From positions 62,001-126,000 of the forward strand of contig NZ_JAUYTR010000021.1 of NCBI RefSeq assembly GCF_030695065.1: a DNA stretch of 64,000 nt, given 5' to 3'. Under the pieces are notes generated by a model. That model was not told where the DNA came from. It did not search any database and worked only from the letters and a program-made list of their open reading frames with translations. Positions 32,920 through 41,709 of this stretch are shown piece after piece. The stretch's first letter is position 1, and the number at the start of each line of letters is the position of its first letter. The DNA comes from Sediminibacterium sp. Lineage in GTDB: Bacteria; Bacteroidota; Bacteroidia; Chitinophagales; Chitinophagaceae. Both the position numbers and the translations under genes were made by a program.

Positions 32920-33477
32920 ATGCGCGAATTAATTACCCAAACCTGGGCATGGTGGTTCTCTGGGGCCATGATTGCCAGCATTATGTTTTTCCTTTTATAT
33001 TTTGGACAATCATTTGGATTCTCTTCTAATTTGCGCACTATTTGTGCAGCAGCTGGATTAGGCAAGAAAACCAAGTTCTTCGATTTTAACTGGAAAGCAC
33101 AAACTTGGAATATTGTCTTTTTAATTGGGTCCATTATTGGTGGTTATATTGCTTCCCAATTTTTATCTCAAGGCGGTCCTGTTGATATTTCAGCAGCAAC
33201 TATTAATGATTTGAGCAAATTGGGTATTGCAGCTCCTGAGTCTTTACAACCAAATGAATTATTTGGTTTAGAAGCTGTATTTAGTTTGAAAGGCTTTTTA
33301 ATATTAGCATTCGGTGGTTTAATGGTTGGATTTGGCTCACGCTATGCAGGAGGATGTACATCAGGACACGCCATAAGCGGCTTATCTAATTTACAATTCC
33401 CGTCTTTAATTGCAGTCATCGGATTTTTTATTGGAGGACTAGCAATGACTTATTTAATCATGCCTTTAATTTTTTAA
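32920..33477 (+). CDS. YeeE/YedE family half-transporter (first of a pair)
   Basis: 185 residues with about four to five hydrophobic segments. The DUF395/YeeE signature is GFGSRYAGGCTSGHAISGLSNLQFPSLIAVIGFFIGG (about 143-179), with the conserved cysteine in GGCTSGH. YeeE proteins import thiosulfate through a cysteine relay. Here the fold appears split over two adjacent genes, the second at 33481. An uptake role for thiosulfate fits the TsdA and SoxB genes downstream. Confidence 0.87.
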   Translation: MRELITQTWAWWFSGAMIASIMFFLLYFGQSFGFSSNLRTICAAAGLGKKTKFFDFNWKAQTWNIVFLIGSIIGGYIASQFLSQGGPVDISAATINDLSKLGIAAPESLQPNELFGLEAVFSLKGFLILAFGGLMVGFGSRYAGGCTSGHAISGLSNLQFPSLIAVIGFFIGGLAMTYLIMPLIF

Positions 33478-33480
33478 ATA

Positions 33481-33894
33481 ATGAAATTCATTAAATTTTT
33501 ATTGTTGGGAATCGTATTCGGAATAGTAATGGCAAAATCTGAAGCCATTTCTTGGTTTAGAATTCAAGAAATGTTCCGTTTTCAAGCATTCCATATGTAT
33601 GGAATTATTGGAACAGCTGTAACGCTTGGTGTAATTGGTGTTGCTTTGATTAAGAAATTCAATATCAGGGATTTTCATGGTAACCCAATCACGTTTTTCC
33701 CTAAGGATAAATCTATTGCCCGCTACTTAATTGGTGGAACCATATTTGGATTAGGATGGGCTTTAAGTGGCGCTTGCCCTGGTCCAATGGTAGTGAATAT
33801 TGGCTATGGTTTTTTATCTATGATAGTTGTATTCTTTTTTGCTATTGTAGGTACCTACTTGTACGGTGTTTTTATGAAAAAGCTCCCTCATTAA
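33481..33894 (+). CDS. YeeE/YedE family half-transporter (second of a pair)
   Basis: 137 residues, about four hydrophobic segments. Signature GGTIFGLGWALSGACPGPMVVNIGYG (about 80-105) holds the second conserved cysteine of the pathway (SGACPGP). It begins three bases after its partner, consistent with a fixed heterodimer. Together they would form one full YeeE-type thiosulfate transporter. Confidence 0.87.
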   Translation: MKFIKFLLLGIVFGIVMAKSEAISWFRIQEMFRFQAFHMYGIIGTAVTLGVIGVALIKKFNIRDFHGNPITFFPKDKSIARYLIGGTIFGLGWALSGACPGPMVVNIGYGFLSMIVVFFFAIVGTYLYGVFMKKLPH

Positions 33895-33912
33895 TTTAAT
33901 ATACAACTTACA

Positions 33913-34989
33913 ATGGAAACCAATCAACCAAACAATAAAGAGCAAGGATTAATTAAAATGATTCAGCGAATGCTGAACTTGATTATAGTGCTTGTTGCAT
34001 TTATTGTTTTATTGCCGCTGGTGATTTATAATGCAGATACAATTTCAAGTTGGTTTAAGCCGGCCAATCCAAAGGCAGTAACACCATCATTTCCCGATAC
34101 AAAAAAAGCGGATGAGGCTTCAAAAGAATCAACTGCTAGTGCGTTCTGGCAACCCAAAGCAATGGATGCGGTGGCAGATCCTGCTTTAAGGGATCAAGTT
34201 TATTACGGTAGAGAATTAATTGCACATACTGCTAAATATTTAGGGCCTAACGGATCTGTTTTACAAATTACCAATGGGCAAAACTGTCAAAACTGTCATT
34301 TGCAAGCTGGCACCATAGCGTTCGGCAATAACTTTGGATCGGTTGCTTCTACTTATCCAAAGTTTAGGGCAAGAAGTGGTACTTCAGAAAATATTTACAA
34401 AAGAGTGAATGATTGTTTTGAACGTAGTTTAAATGGCAAAGCTTTAGATTCTTCAAGTAAAGAAATGCAAGCTATTGTTGCCTATATTAATCATATTGGA
34501 TCTAATGTTCCAAAAGGAGAGAAGGCAGTTGGTTCTGGATTAAAGGATTTGGCTTTTTTAGATCGAGCTGCAGACCCTATGAAAGGGAAATTAGTTTATG
34601 AAACAAAATGCCAAAGTTGTCACCAAGCCAATGGAGAAGGGGTATTGAATCCAGACAATATTGAATTTAGTTTCCCGCCGCTTTGGGGTAAACATAGTTT
34701 TAACGATGGAGCAGGACTTTACCGAATTACCAACTTTGCAAAATACATTAAATACAATATGCCATTGGGTGTTATCCATGAAAACCCACAGTTAACAGAT
34801 GAGGAAGCTTGGGATGTTTCGGCTTATGTGTTAGCCCAATCACGTCCGCATATTGCAGTTCCCAAGGATTGGCCTGATATAACTAAAAAACCGATAGATC
34901 ATCCCTTTGGTCCTTACGCAGACTCCTTTTCAGAAAAACAACATAAATACGGTCCCTTTAAACCTATTGCAGAAAAAGCAAAAAAATAA
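33913..34989 (+). CDS. TsdA-like diheme cytochrome c (thiosulfate dehydrogenase/tetrathionate reductase)
   Basis: 358 residues. A single N-terminal membrane helix (about 18-38) anchors it to face the periplasm. Two c-type heme sites: CQNCH at 125-129 and CQSCH at 233-237. The region after the first heme, KFRARSGTSENIYKRVNDCFERSLNG, matches TsdA; C168 in VNDCFERS corresponds to the cysteine that ligates heme 1 in thiosulfate dehydrogenases. TsdA couples two thiosulfates to tetrathionate or the reverse. Maturation would need the CcmF-type system at 22. Direction of catalysis cannot be told. Confidence 0.85.
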   Translation: METNQPNNKEQGLIKMIQRMLNLIIVLVAFIVLLPLVIYNADTISSWFKPANPKAVTPSFPDTKKADEASKESTASAFWQPKAMDAVADPALRDQVYYGRELIAHTAKYLGPNGSVLQITNGQNCQNCHLQAGTIAFGNNFGSVASTYPKFRARSGTSENIYKRVNDCFERSLNGKALDSSSKEMQAIVAYINHIGSNVPKGEKAVGSGLKDLAFLDRAADPMKGKLVYETKCQSCHQANGEGVLNPDNIEFSFPPLWGKHSFNDGAGLYRITNFAKYIKYNMPLGVIHENPQLTDEEAWDVSAYVLAQSRPHIAVPKDWPDITKKPIDHPFGPYADSFSEKQHKYGPFKPIAEKAKK

Positions 34990-34994
34990 TTCCT

Positions 34995-36686
34995 ATGTCT
35001 AATAATAGAAGAAAGTTCATACAACAAATTGGCGCATTGGGTGGAGTTGGATTGGTTTCGGCAACAGGGATGAGTGATGTGGCAGCCGCAGTAGAGAATC
35101 AATTAGAAAAAGATTTTATTCCAGAAGAGGGCACTACTACTTTAACTATTTTACAAACTACTGATGTTCATTGTCAAGTTCATCCGCATGACGAATTATT
35201 TTGGGAGAATGGGAAATCTGTTTTTAGAAAAACTGGTGGGTACGCCCATTTAGCAACTTATTTAGCAAAGGAAAAAAAGAAAAATCCCAATAGTTTTTTA
35301 ATTGATACAGGGGATATGTTTCAAGGAAGTGAGTTGTCAGTAAAAACATTGGGTAAAGCAATGGTGCCCATTTTGAATGCATTAAATTACGATTTGTATT
35401 TACCAGGAAATTGGGAAGTAATTTATTACAAGAAAGCGATGCAAACTTTATTGGGGGCCTTACATGCTCCCAAAGTATGCGCCAATATGTATCATGATTT
35501 AGGAGATGGTAAAAAAGGTGAATTGATTTTTCCTCCCTACCATATTTGGCATTCCAATGGTGTTAAAATTGGATTCATTGGGTATACCGATCCATTGGTT
35601 CCAATAAGACAATCGCCTAATTATAGCAAGGGAATCATTTATACTAAACCAGAAGAAAATCTAGCACATTATGTAGATGTATTGAGAAATCAGGAGCAAT
35701 GTGCTGCTGTGATGGTTATTGCTCATTTGGGTTTATCTCAACAATTGCATTTGGCCAATCAGCCTGAATGCGCTGGTGTAGATTATATTTTAGGCGGAGA
35801 TACTCATGAGCGAGTTAGAAAACCGATTGTTTGCAAATATGCTAAAGTGGTAGAACCTGGTGCATTTGGTTCTTTTGTTGGGAAGTTGCAATTGAGTTTT
35901 AAAGACGGAAAATTAATTGATGATATTTATAGTTTAGATGAAGTAAGTGCAACGGTTTATAAAGCAGATAAAAATATGACTGTTTTAATAAATCAATATG
36001 AGCAACCCTTTGCTAATCAAATTTATAAAATAGCAGGATACAGTACCATTCCATTGTATAGATATTTTGTGGTAGAAAATCCAATTGATACTTTAATACT
36101 CAATGCATTAAAATGGAAGTTGCCAGAAACCGATATTGTTCTGTCTAATGGCTTTAGGTTTTGTCCTCCAAGAACAACCCCCGATTCAACAGGAAATATT
36201 CCCATTACAGAGGGCTTTATTTTTGATATGCTTCCAGTTGATAGCACAGTTAGAACAGGTGCAGTAACAGGTAAACAAATAGTAGATTGGTTAGAGAAAG
36301 AGTTGAATAATGTTTTTGCAAAAGATGCAGTAGAACGATTTGGGGGATGGGTAATAAAGTTTAAAGGGATGATAGTTAAATTTGAAGCATTTGCAGAAAA
36401 AGGTAAAAGAGTGAAAGAGGTTAAAGTGGGTAGCTCACTATTAGATATCAATAAAACCTATACCATTTGCGCTTGTGAGAGAGATGGTGATCCTGATGAT
36501 ATGTTGTGTAGAATGCGTAATGTAAAGAACCCACAGAATACCCCTTATACTCTGCATAGTACCATGTTAGATTATTTGAAGAAGAATTCACCTGTAACAC
36601 CCACTCCTGAAAAAAATGCAATTATCCTGGATGCTCCAGATACATTGTTGTCTCAAGTTACAGGAGTGGATTATGAATTTCGTTAA
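34995..36686 (+). CDS. soxB: SoxB-type thiosulfohydrolase (5'-nucleotidase superfamily)
   Basis: 563 residues. Tat-like signal with twin arginine in NNRRKFIQQIGALGG (about 3-17), so export is likely. The metallophosphatase core shows LQTTDVHCQVHPHDELFW (about 51-68), IDTGDMFQGSELS, LPGNWEVIYYKK (the GNWEV form is typical of SoxB rather than plain nucleotidases), VIAHLGLS and LGGDTHERV. SoxB removes sulfate from S-sulfonate bound to SoxYZ. No soxYZ, soxXA or soxCD is in the window, so either they are elsewhere or this copy uses another carrier. Directly after the TsdA-like gene. Confidence 0.87.
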   Translation: MSNNRRKFIQQIGALGGVGLVSATGMSDVAAAVENQLEKDFIPEEGTTTLTILQTTDVHCQVHPHDELFWENGKSVFRKTGGYAHLATYLAKEKKKNPNSFLIDTGDMFQGSELSVKTLGKAMVPILNALNYDLYLPGNWEVIYYKKAMQTLLGALHAPKVCANMYHDLGDGKKGELIFPPYHIWHSNGVKIGFIGYTDPLVPIRQSPNYSKGIIYTKPEENLAHYVDVLRNQEQCAAVMVIAHLGLSQQLHLANQPECAGVDYILGGDTHERVRKPIVCKYAKVVEPGAFGSFVGKLQLSFKDGKLIDDIYSLDEVSATVYKADKNMTVLINQYEQPFANQIYKIAGYSTIPLYRYFVVENPIDTLILNALKWKLPETDIVLSNGFRFCPPRTTPDSTGNIPITEGFIFDMLPVDSTVRTGAVTGKQIVDWLEKELNNVFAKDAVERFGGWVIKFKGMIVKFEAFAEKGKRVKEVKVGSSLLDINKTYTICACERDGDPDDMLCRMRNVKNPQNTPYTLHSTMLDYLKKNSPVTPTPEKNAIILDAPDTLLSQVTGVDYEFR

Positions 36687-36703
36687 TGATTAAATAAACA
36701 CGT

Positions 36704-38128
36704 ATGCGTTTTATATATTCAGCTATAGCATTATTGCTATGCTCTGCCACCGCATTTTCTCAACACCAAGAAATTACAACAAAGCCCGACATGTGGAAGG
36801 GTAAGCAAGAAAATTTGATAGACACTAGTTCATTGTTGTATGCGTTTAAATCGGGAACTGTGAATGGGCATTTTCGGTATTTTTTTATGGCAACTGATAA
36901 CGCAAAAGCGCTAACTGATTTTTATGCCAATGCAGCTGGGGGTGGTATTAGATTTGAAACGGCTAAGTTTAAAGGATTTCAGTTTGCCGTAAGCGGTTTT
37001 TATATTTTTAATATTGGTTCATCAGACCTAGCAAAAAAAGATCCTATAACGGGCCTAGGAAGTAGATACGAAACCACTTTGTTTGATATTGAAGATCCAC
37101 ATAATAAAATGGATTTGGATCGGTTAGAAGAATTTTATCTAAAATACAATTTCAAGAAATCACATATAATTTTTGGACGACAATTGATAAATACCCCCTT
37201 TATTAATTTACAGGATGGTCGTATGCGTCCAACTGGTGTAGAAGGAGTTTGGATGGAATTAAATGATTTGCCAAAAACAAAAATTGCAGGAGGGCTATTG
37301 TATGCCATTTCACCACGGGGAACAGTAAAATGGTATGGAGTGGGTGAATCAATGGGAATATATCCGTCTGGAATTAATACGGATGGTACTAAGTCGGGTT
37401 ATCCAGGTAATGTTGAAGCGAGTAATTTAGTGCAATTAGGTATTCATCGTGAAATTTCAACAAGCACCACATTGCATGCATGGAATTTATTGGTTCCTAA
37501 AGTTGTTAATGCCGCATTATTGCAATTGGATTATAGCTTGCCTACTCAACAAAAGGGGCATCAGTATTATGGTTCTTTGCAAGCTGTTAAACAGCATGCA
37601 TTAAAAGATGGAGGTAATGAAGATCCTGCAAAAAGATTCATAGAAAAGGACAATGGTGCTTTTAGTTTTGGAGCAAGGGTTGGATATAAAACACCCATTT
37701 GGGATTTCTCTTTAAATTATAATCGTATTACAAAAGAAGGACGGTATTTAATGCCAAGAGAGTGGGGTAGAGATCCATTTTTTACTTTCATGCCAAGAGA
37801 GCGAAATGAGGGTTTTGGGGACGTACACGCGGTAGTTGCTAAAGCGGCGTATGCAATCCCTCAGAAAAGATGGAAGTTCAATTTGGCAGGGGGGTATTTT
37901 AAAATGCCTGATGTTACTAATACGGTGCTGAATAAATTTGGGATGCCTTCTTATGTTCAAGTTAATGCAGATGTACGTTATGCATTTGCTGGGTTATTTC
38001 AAGGAATGGATGCGCAATTATTAATTGTAGGAAAATTAAATCAAGGCGAAACTTACCAACAAGCAAAATATGAATTGAATAAAGTGAACATGCTTCTATA
38101 TAACTTTGTATTGAACTATCACTTTTAA
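36704..38128 (+). CDS. Outer-membrane porin-like beta-barrel protein (OprD-like)
   Basis: 474 residues with a signal peptide at 1-19 (ending AFSQ). The sequence is rich in alternating strands and ends NMLLYNFVLNYHF, a C-terminal phenylalanine typical of outer-membrane barrels. Segments such as GHFRYFFMATDN (about 51), LEEFYLKYNFKKSHIIFGRQ (about 142) and RMRPTGVEGVWMEL (about 174) resemble OprD-family porins. Within the thiosulfate operon it could be the outer-membrane entry for thiosulfate or tetrathionate. Family assignment is moderate. Only two bases separate it from the regulator gene. Confidence 0.65.
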   Translation: MRFIYSAIALLLCSATAFSQHQEITTKPDMWKGKQENLIDTSSLLYAFKSGTVNGHFRYFFMATDNAKALTDFYANAAGGGIRFETAKFKGFQFAVSGFYIFNIGSSDLAKKDPITGLGSRYETTLFDIEDPHNKMDLDRLEEFYLKYNFKKSHIIFGRQLINTPFINLQDGRMRPTGVEGVWMELNDLPKTKIAGGLLYAISPRGTVKWYGVGESMGIYPSGINTDGTKSGYPGNVEASNLVQLGIHREISTSTTLHAWNLLVPKVVNAALLQLDYSLPTQQKGHQYYGSLQAVKQHALKDGGNEDPAKRFIEKDNGAFSFGARVGYKTPIWDFSLNYNRITKEGRYLMPREWGRDPFFTFMPRERNEGFGDVHAVVAKAAYAIPQKRWKFNLAGGYFKMPDVTNTVLNKFGMPSYVQVNADVRYAFAGLFQGMDAQLLIVGKLNQGETYQQAKYELNKVNMLLYNFVLNYHF

Positions 38129-38130
38129 GC

Positions 38131-38763
38131 ATGAATAAAAATGTGACGCCATTTGATGCAATATTTGAACCAGCGTTGGTAACAGAAATGTACCAGTTTG
38201 GTGAAGTAAGACAATTCAAGGAAGGAGATTTGATTATGGATTACGGTAAGTATATCCGTTATATGCCTTTAATCTTAAAAGGCACAATCAAAGTGTTGCG
38301 CAAAGATGAAAATGGCAAAGAATTATTATTATACTATTTGTCTAGCAACGAAAGTTGTTCTATGGCATATAGTTGCTGTGTGGAAGCAAAAAAGAGTGAA
38401 GTAAAAGCCATTGCAGAAGAAGATGTTGAATTACTAGCCATACCACATATTAAGCTAGAGGAATGGTTGTGTAAGTATCCTAGTTGGAAGAACTATATCA
38501 TGCGCAGTTTTAATGAGCGTTTCTTAGAATTGCTGAAAAATATTGAGTCTATTGCCTTTCATAAATTAGATGAGCGATTGATTGCTTACCTACGTGAGAA
38601 GAAACAGGTAACAGGGTCCAGTGTGGTTAAAGCATCCCATTATTTAATAGCAGACGAATTGGCTACTTCTAGAGTGGTTATTTCTAGATTGTTAAAGCAA
38701 TTGGAAAATGATGGGCGTATTTTGTTGTACAGAAATGAGATTAAACTGCTGAAAGACTTTTAA
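38131..38763 (+). CDS. Crp/Fnr family transcriptional regulator with a three-cysteine patch
   Basis: 210 residues: cyclic-nucleotide-like beta-roll (about 15-120), long helix, then a helix-turn-helix at about 165-200 (ASHYLIADELATSRVVISRLLKQLE). The sensor half contains C76, C82 and C83 in ESCSMAYSCC, placed where an effector would bind; there is no Fnr-type N-terminal iron-sulfur cysteine set. It ends the long sulfur operon, two bases after the porin gene, and is the only transcription factor in the island. It is therefore the likely reader of the five palindromes at 24607-30946. Thiol or persulfide sensing by the cysteines is inference. Confidence 0.88.
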   Translation: MNKNVTPFDAIFEPALVTEMYQFGEVRQFKEGDLIMDYGKYIRYMPLILKGTIKVLRKDENGKELLLYYLSSNESCSMAYSCCVEAKKSEVKAIAEEDVELLAIPHIKLEEWLCKYPSWKNYIMRSFNERFLELLKNIESIAFHKLDERLIAYLREKKQVTGSSVVKASHYLIADELATSRVVISRLLKQLENDGRILLYRNEIKLLKDF

Positions 38764-38765
38764 GT

Positions 38766-38773
38766 TAACTTTG
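38766..38773 (+). promoter_or_regulatory. -7 promoter box of the 38790 gene
   Basis: TAACTTTG matches TAnnTTTG fully, just after the regulator's stop codon, and would give a leader of about 12 bases for the gene at 38790. Confidence 0.5.
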
Positions 38774-38789
38774 CTGCACAATTAAAAAA

Positions 38790-39185
38790 ATGAAACATTC
38801 TCAAACCATTGGATTTATTGCTGTTGTACTGGCCATTTTAGTATGCTTTATGCCTTGGGTATTTATTGAAAGTAAAAATTTAACCATCACAGGATTTAAA
38901 GCAGAGGGCACTCGATTTGGTAGGCCTGGAATGTTTATTGTTTATATGGGGAGTATAGCCGCCGTTTTATTTTTAATACCTAAAATTTGGGCTAAAAGAG
39001 TCAATGTTTTTTTGACTGCCATGGTTTTTGCCTGGGCAGTAAGAAATTATTTATTACTCACTACTTGTTCAGCTGGAGAATGTCCGAAAAAACAAATAGG
39101 ATTATTTCTCCTACTTGCTTTCTCGGCCATTATTATGATTATGTCGTTTTTGCCTAAGATAGATCTTTCAAAGCAGCAGCAATAA
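38790..39185 (+). CDS. Small four-helix membrane protein of unknown function
   Basis: 131 residues with four hydrophobic segments (about 8-26, 50-68, 72-92, 103-122). No family recognised. [10 protein letters not shown] stretch lies between helices 3 and 4 (about 93-101), with two cysteines. It has its own -7 box and lies just after the sulfur operon, without the GTAAC palindrome. It overlaps the 3' end of rocD by 32 bases in the opposite orientation. Confidence 0.65.
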   Translation: MKHSQTIGFIAVVLAILVCFMPWVFIESKNLTITGFKAEGTRFGRPGMFIVYMGSIAAVLFLIPKIWAKRVNVFLTAMVFAWAVRNYLLLTTCSAGECPKKQIGLFLLLAFSAIIMIMSFLPKIDLSKQQQ

Positions 39186-40386
39186 TTTCAACACACTCCA
39201 AAATTTGTGCTTTGTTAATCACCAACGGAGGCGCAAAACGAATTTTATCTCCGTGAGTTGGTTTAGCCAAAAGCCCTTTTTCTTTTAAAATTAAGCAGAA
39301 GTCCCAAGCAGCTTCTGAATTTGGATGATTAATTACGATTGCATTGAGTAATCCTTTTCCTCGAATGGTTTTAATATAAGGGGAGTTGAGCTTACTTAAT
39401 TCATTGCGTAAGAGTTGGCCCATAGCTTCTGCATTCTCATCAAGCTTTTCCTCTTTAATAACAGTTAAGGCACTCATTGCCACAGCACAAGCCAAAGGGT
39501 TTCCACCATAAGTTGAACCATGTTCTCCTGGCTTTATATTCATCATAATAAAGTCGTCGGCAAGTACTGCTGATACAGGTAAAACACCGCCGCTTAAGGC
39601 TTTCCCAAGTATTAAAATATCTGGTCTAACGCCCTCATGGTCGCAGGCCAACATTTTACCTGTTCTGGCTAATCCTGTTTGAATTTCATCTGCAATAAAT
39701 AATACATTGTATTGGGTACATAACGCACGCACTTTAGTTAGGTATCCTTCATCTGGTATAACCACTCCTGCTTCACCTTGAATAGGTTCTACCATAAAAG
39801 CTGCTACATTTGGATCTTGTAATGCTCTCTCTAATGCAATGGTGTCGTTATATGGTATTAATTCAAAGCCTGGCATAAACGGACCAAACTGGTGGTAACT
39901 ACTTGGATCGGTTGATGAAGAAATAGCCGCCAGTGTCCTTCCCCAAAAATTGCCTTCAGCAAAAATGATTTTAGCTTTATTTTCTTCAACCCCTTTTTTT
40001 GTATAGGCCCACCTTCGTGCTAGTTTGATGGCTGTTTCTCCTCCTTCTACACCCGTATTCATTGGTAATACTTTATCATAGCCAAAATATGCTGCAATAA
40101 ATTGCTCGTATTTACCTAATAAGTTATTGTGAAAGGCACGAGAAGTAAGGGTGAGTTTTTTTGCTTGTTCAATCAAGCTTTCAATAATACGTGGATGGCA
40201 ATGCCCTTGGTTTACGGCAGAATAACCACTCAAGAAATCATAGTATCTTTTGCCTTCAACATCCCATAAAAAAACACCTTCGCCTTTTTCTAGCACTACA
40301 GGAAGGGGATGATAATTGTGCGCGCCATATTGATCTTCTAATTGCAAATAGGCAGCTGTAACTGGCGATAATTTCGCAGTTTCCAT
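39154..40386 (-). CDS. rocD: Ornithine--oxo-acid aminotransferase
   Basis: PLP enzyme turning ornithine and 2-oxoglutarate into glutamate semialdehyde and glutamate; cytoplasmic, arginine catabolism or proline synthesis. 410 residues. Class-III aminotransferase markers: [52 protein letters not shown] and [20 protein letters not shown]. The PLP lysine is in [17 protein letters not shown] and [12 protein letters not shown] follows. These are specific for the ornithine branch. Convergent with the small membrane protein gene. Confidence 0.93.
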   Translation of the reverse strand: METAKLSPVTAAYLQLEDQYGAHNYHPLPVVLEKGEGVFLWDVEGKRYYDFLSGYSAVNQGHCHPRIIESLIEQAKKLTLTSRAFHNNLLGKYEQFIAAYFGYDKVLPMNTGVEGGETAIKLARRWAYTKKGVEENKAKIIFAEGNFWGRTLAAISSSTDPSSYHQFGPFMPGFELIPYNDTIALERALQDPNVAAFMVEPIQGEAGVVIPDEGYLTKVRALCTQYNVLFIADEIQTGLARTGKMLACDHEGVRPDILILGKALSGGVLPVSAVLADDFIMMNIKPGEHGSTYGGNPLACAVAMSALTVIKEEKLDENAEAMGQLLRNELSKLNSPYIKTIRGKGLLNAIVINHPNSEAAWDFCLILKEKGLLAKPTHGDKIRFAPPLVINKAQILECVEIIAAALKDLS

Positions 40387-40538
40387 TGGTAAAAAATTAT
40401 AGATAAAAAAATTAAATGCTCAGAATAAGTTATCTAGTACCCACAGGATGGTCTAGGAAATCTAAGTTGAAATGTAGAAAATGCATGTTTAGCATAGATG
40501 CAAGATAATTAATTATATTCAATCTCAAATTCATCTTT

Positions 40539-41675
40539 ATGCGGTTATTAAAAATGCTTTTTATTGTACTAGTGGTAATACTGGGCGCTTTTTCTGCTTA
40601 TGCAGTACTATTTGATAAGTCCTATTTATTTAAGGCAGCTTATTATAATTTTTCTGCCATTGACGATTATACCATTTTTGAAAACAATAAAGTGGCCAAA
40701 GCCAAAGTAGTGAAGCCTTGGCCTTTAGCAAATCAATACAATAAACAAGCTTACCCAGATAGCTTGAATAGTTTATTAGAAGAGTTAAGAACGGTAGGTG
40801 TATTGATGATTAAAAATGATTCGATTTTATTTGAAAAATATTGGGATGGCTACAGTGATAGCTCTTTATCGGGTTCGTTTTCTGTTGCAAAAAGTATTAC
40901 TAGCATACTTATTGGTGCTGCCATTAAAGAAGGGAAGATTAAATCGGTGGATCAGCCAGTAGGTGATTTTATTCCAGCCTTTGCAATTGGAGATAAAGCT
41001 GCAGTTAAGATAAAAGATTTACTGACCATGAGTAGCGGCACCAATTGGAATGAAAGTTACTGGAATCCTTTGGCGGTGACTGCTGAAGCATACTACGGTA
41101 ACGATTTAAACAAAACCGCAACTGAAGTAAAAATGCTTAATCAGCCTGGTAGTTTACATAAATATAAAAGCGGCGACACCCAGCTACTAGGGCTTATTTT
41201 AGAAAAAGTGACGGGCAAAAAATTAAGTGAATATGCTGCTGAAAAATTATGGCAACCCATGGGGGCAAGTCGTGATGCATTGTGGAGTACTGATGGCTCA
41301 AATGGCAATACCAAATCATTTTGTTGCTTTAATACCAATGCCAGAGATTTTGGTCGAATTGGAAAGTTTATGCTCGATTCTGGAAAAATTGATGGAGTGC
41401 CGGTTATTGATAGTGCATATTGGAAGCAATCAATAACGGCTTGTAATATTAAAGATGAAAAAGGATTGGAATGCAATTATTATGGGTTTCAGTGGTGGCT
41501 TGATCCACAACATCCTGAAATTTTTTATGCAAGAGGCATACTGGGTCAGTATATCATTGTAATCCCTTCTAAGAAAATGATCATCGTAAGATTGGCGCAT
41601 AAAGCTTCTAAGGAGCGGGTGCAAACGGTTCCTAGGGAAGTGCGTGCTTTAATTAATTGGGGACTAAATAGTTAA
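40539..41675 (+). CDS. Serine hydrolase of the beta-lactamase/class C (DUF) family
   Basis: 378 residues, N-terminal membrane anchor or signal (about 1-22). The S-x-x-K active-site motif is SVAKS in GSFSVAKSITSILIGAAI (about 113-130). A Tyr-containing second motif is in LHKYKSGDTQLLGLILEK and a C-terminal HKASKERVQ segment may supply the third. Such periplasmic enzymes act as esterases or D-amino-peptidases; resistance to antibiotics is not implied. The region 40387-40538 upstream is intergenic. Confidence 0.85.
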   Translation: MRLLKMLFIVLVVILGAFSAYAVLFDKSYLFKAAYYNFSAIDDYTIFENNKVAKAKVVKPWPLANQYNKQAYPDSLNSLLEELRTVGVLMIKNDSILFEKYWDGYSDSSLSGSFSVAKSITSILIGAAIKEGKIKSVDQPVGDFIPAFAIGDKAAVKIKDLLTMSSGTNWNESYWNPLAVTAEAYYGNDLNKTATEVKMLNQPGSLHKYKSGDTQLLGLILEKVTGKKLSEYAAEKLWQPMGASRDALWSTDGSNGNTKSFCCFNTNARDFGRIGKFMLDSGKIDGVPVIDSAYWKQSITACNIKDEKGLECNYYGFQWWLDPQHPEIFYARGILGQYIIVIPSKKMIIVRLAHKASKERVQTVPREVRALINWGLNS

Positions 41676-41709
41676 CCATTTTGATTGTACTTTCGCCAAA
41701 ATACCAATT

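Noticed and set aside
36023..36451. 142-codon minus-strand frame inside soxB
   Set aside because: Shadow of the soxB reading frame with no start context, no family motif and unlikely composition.
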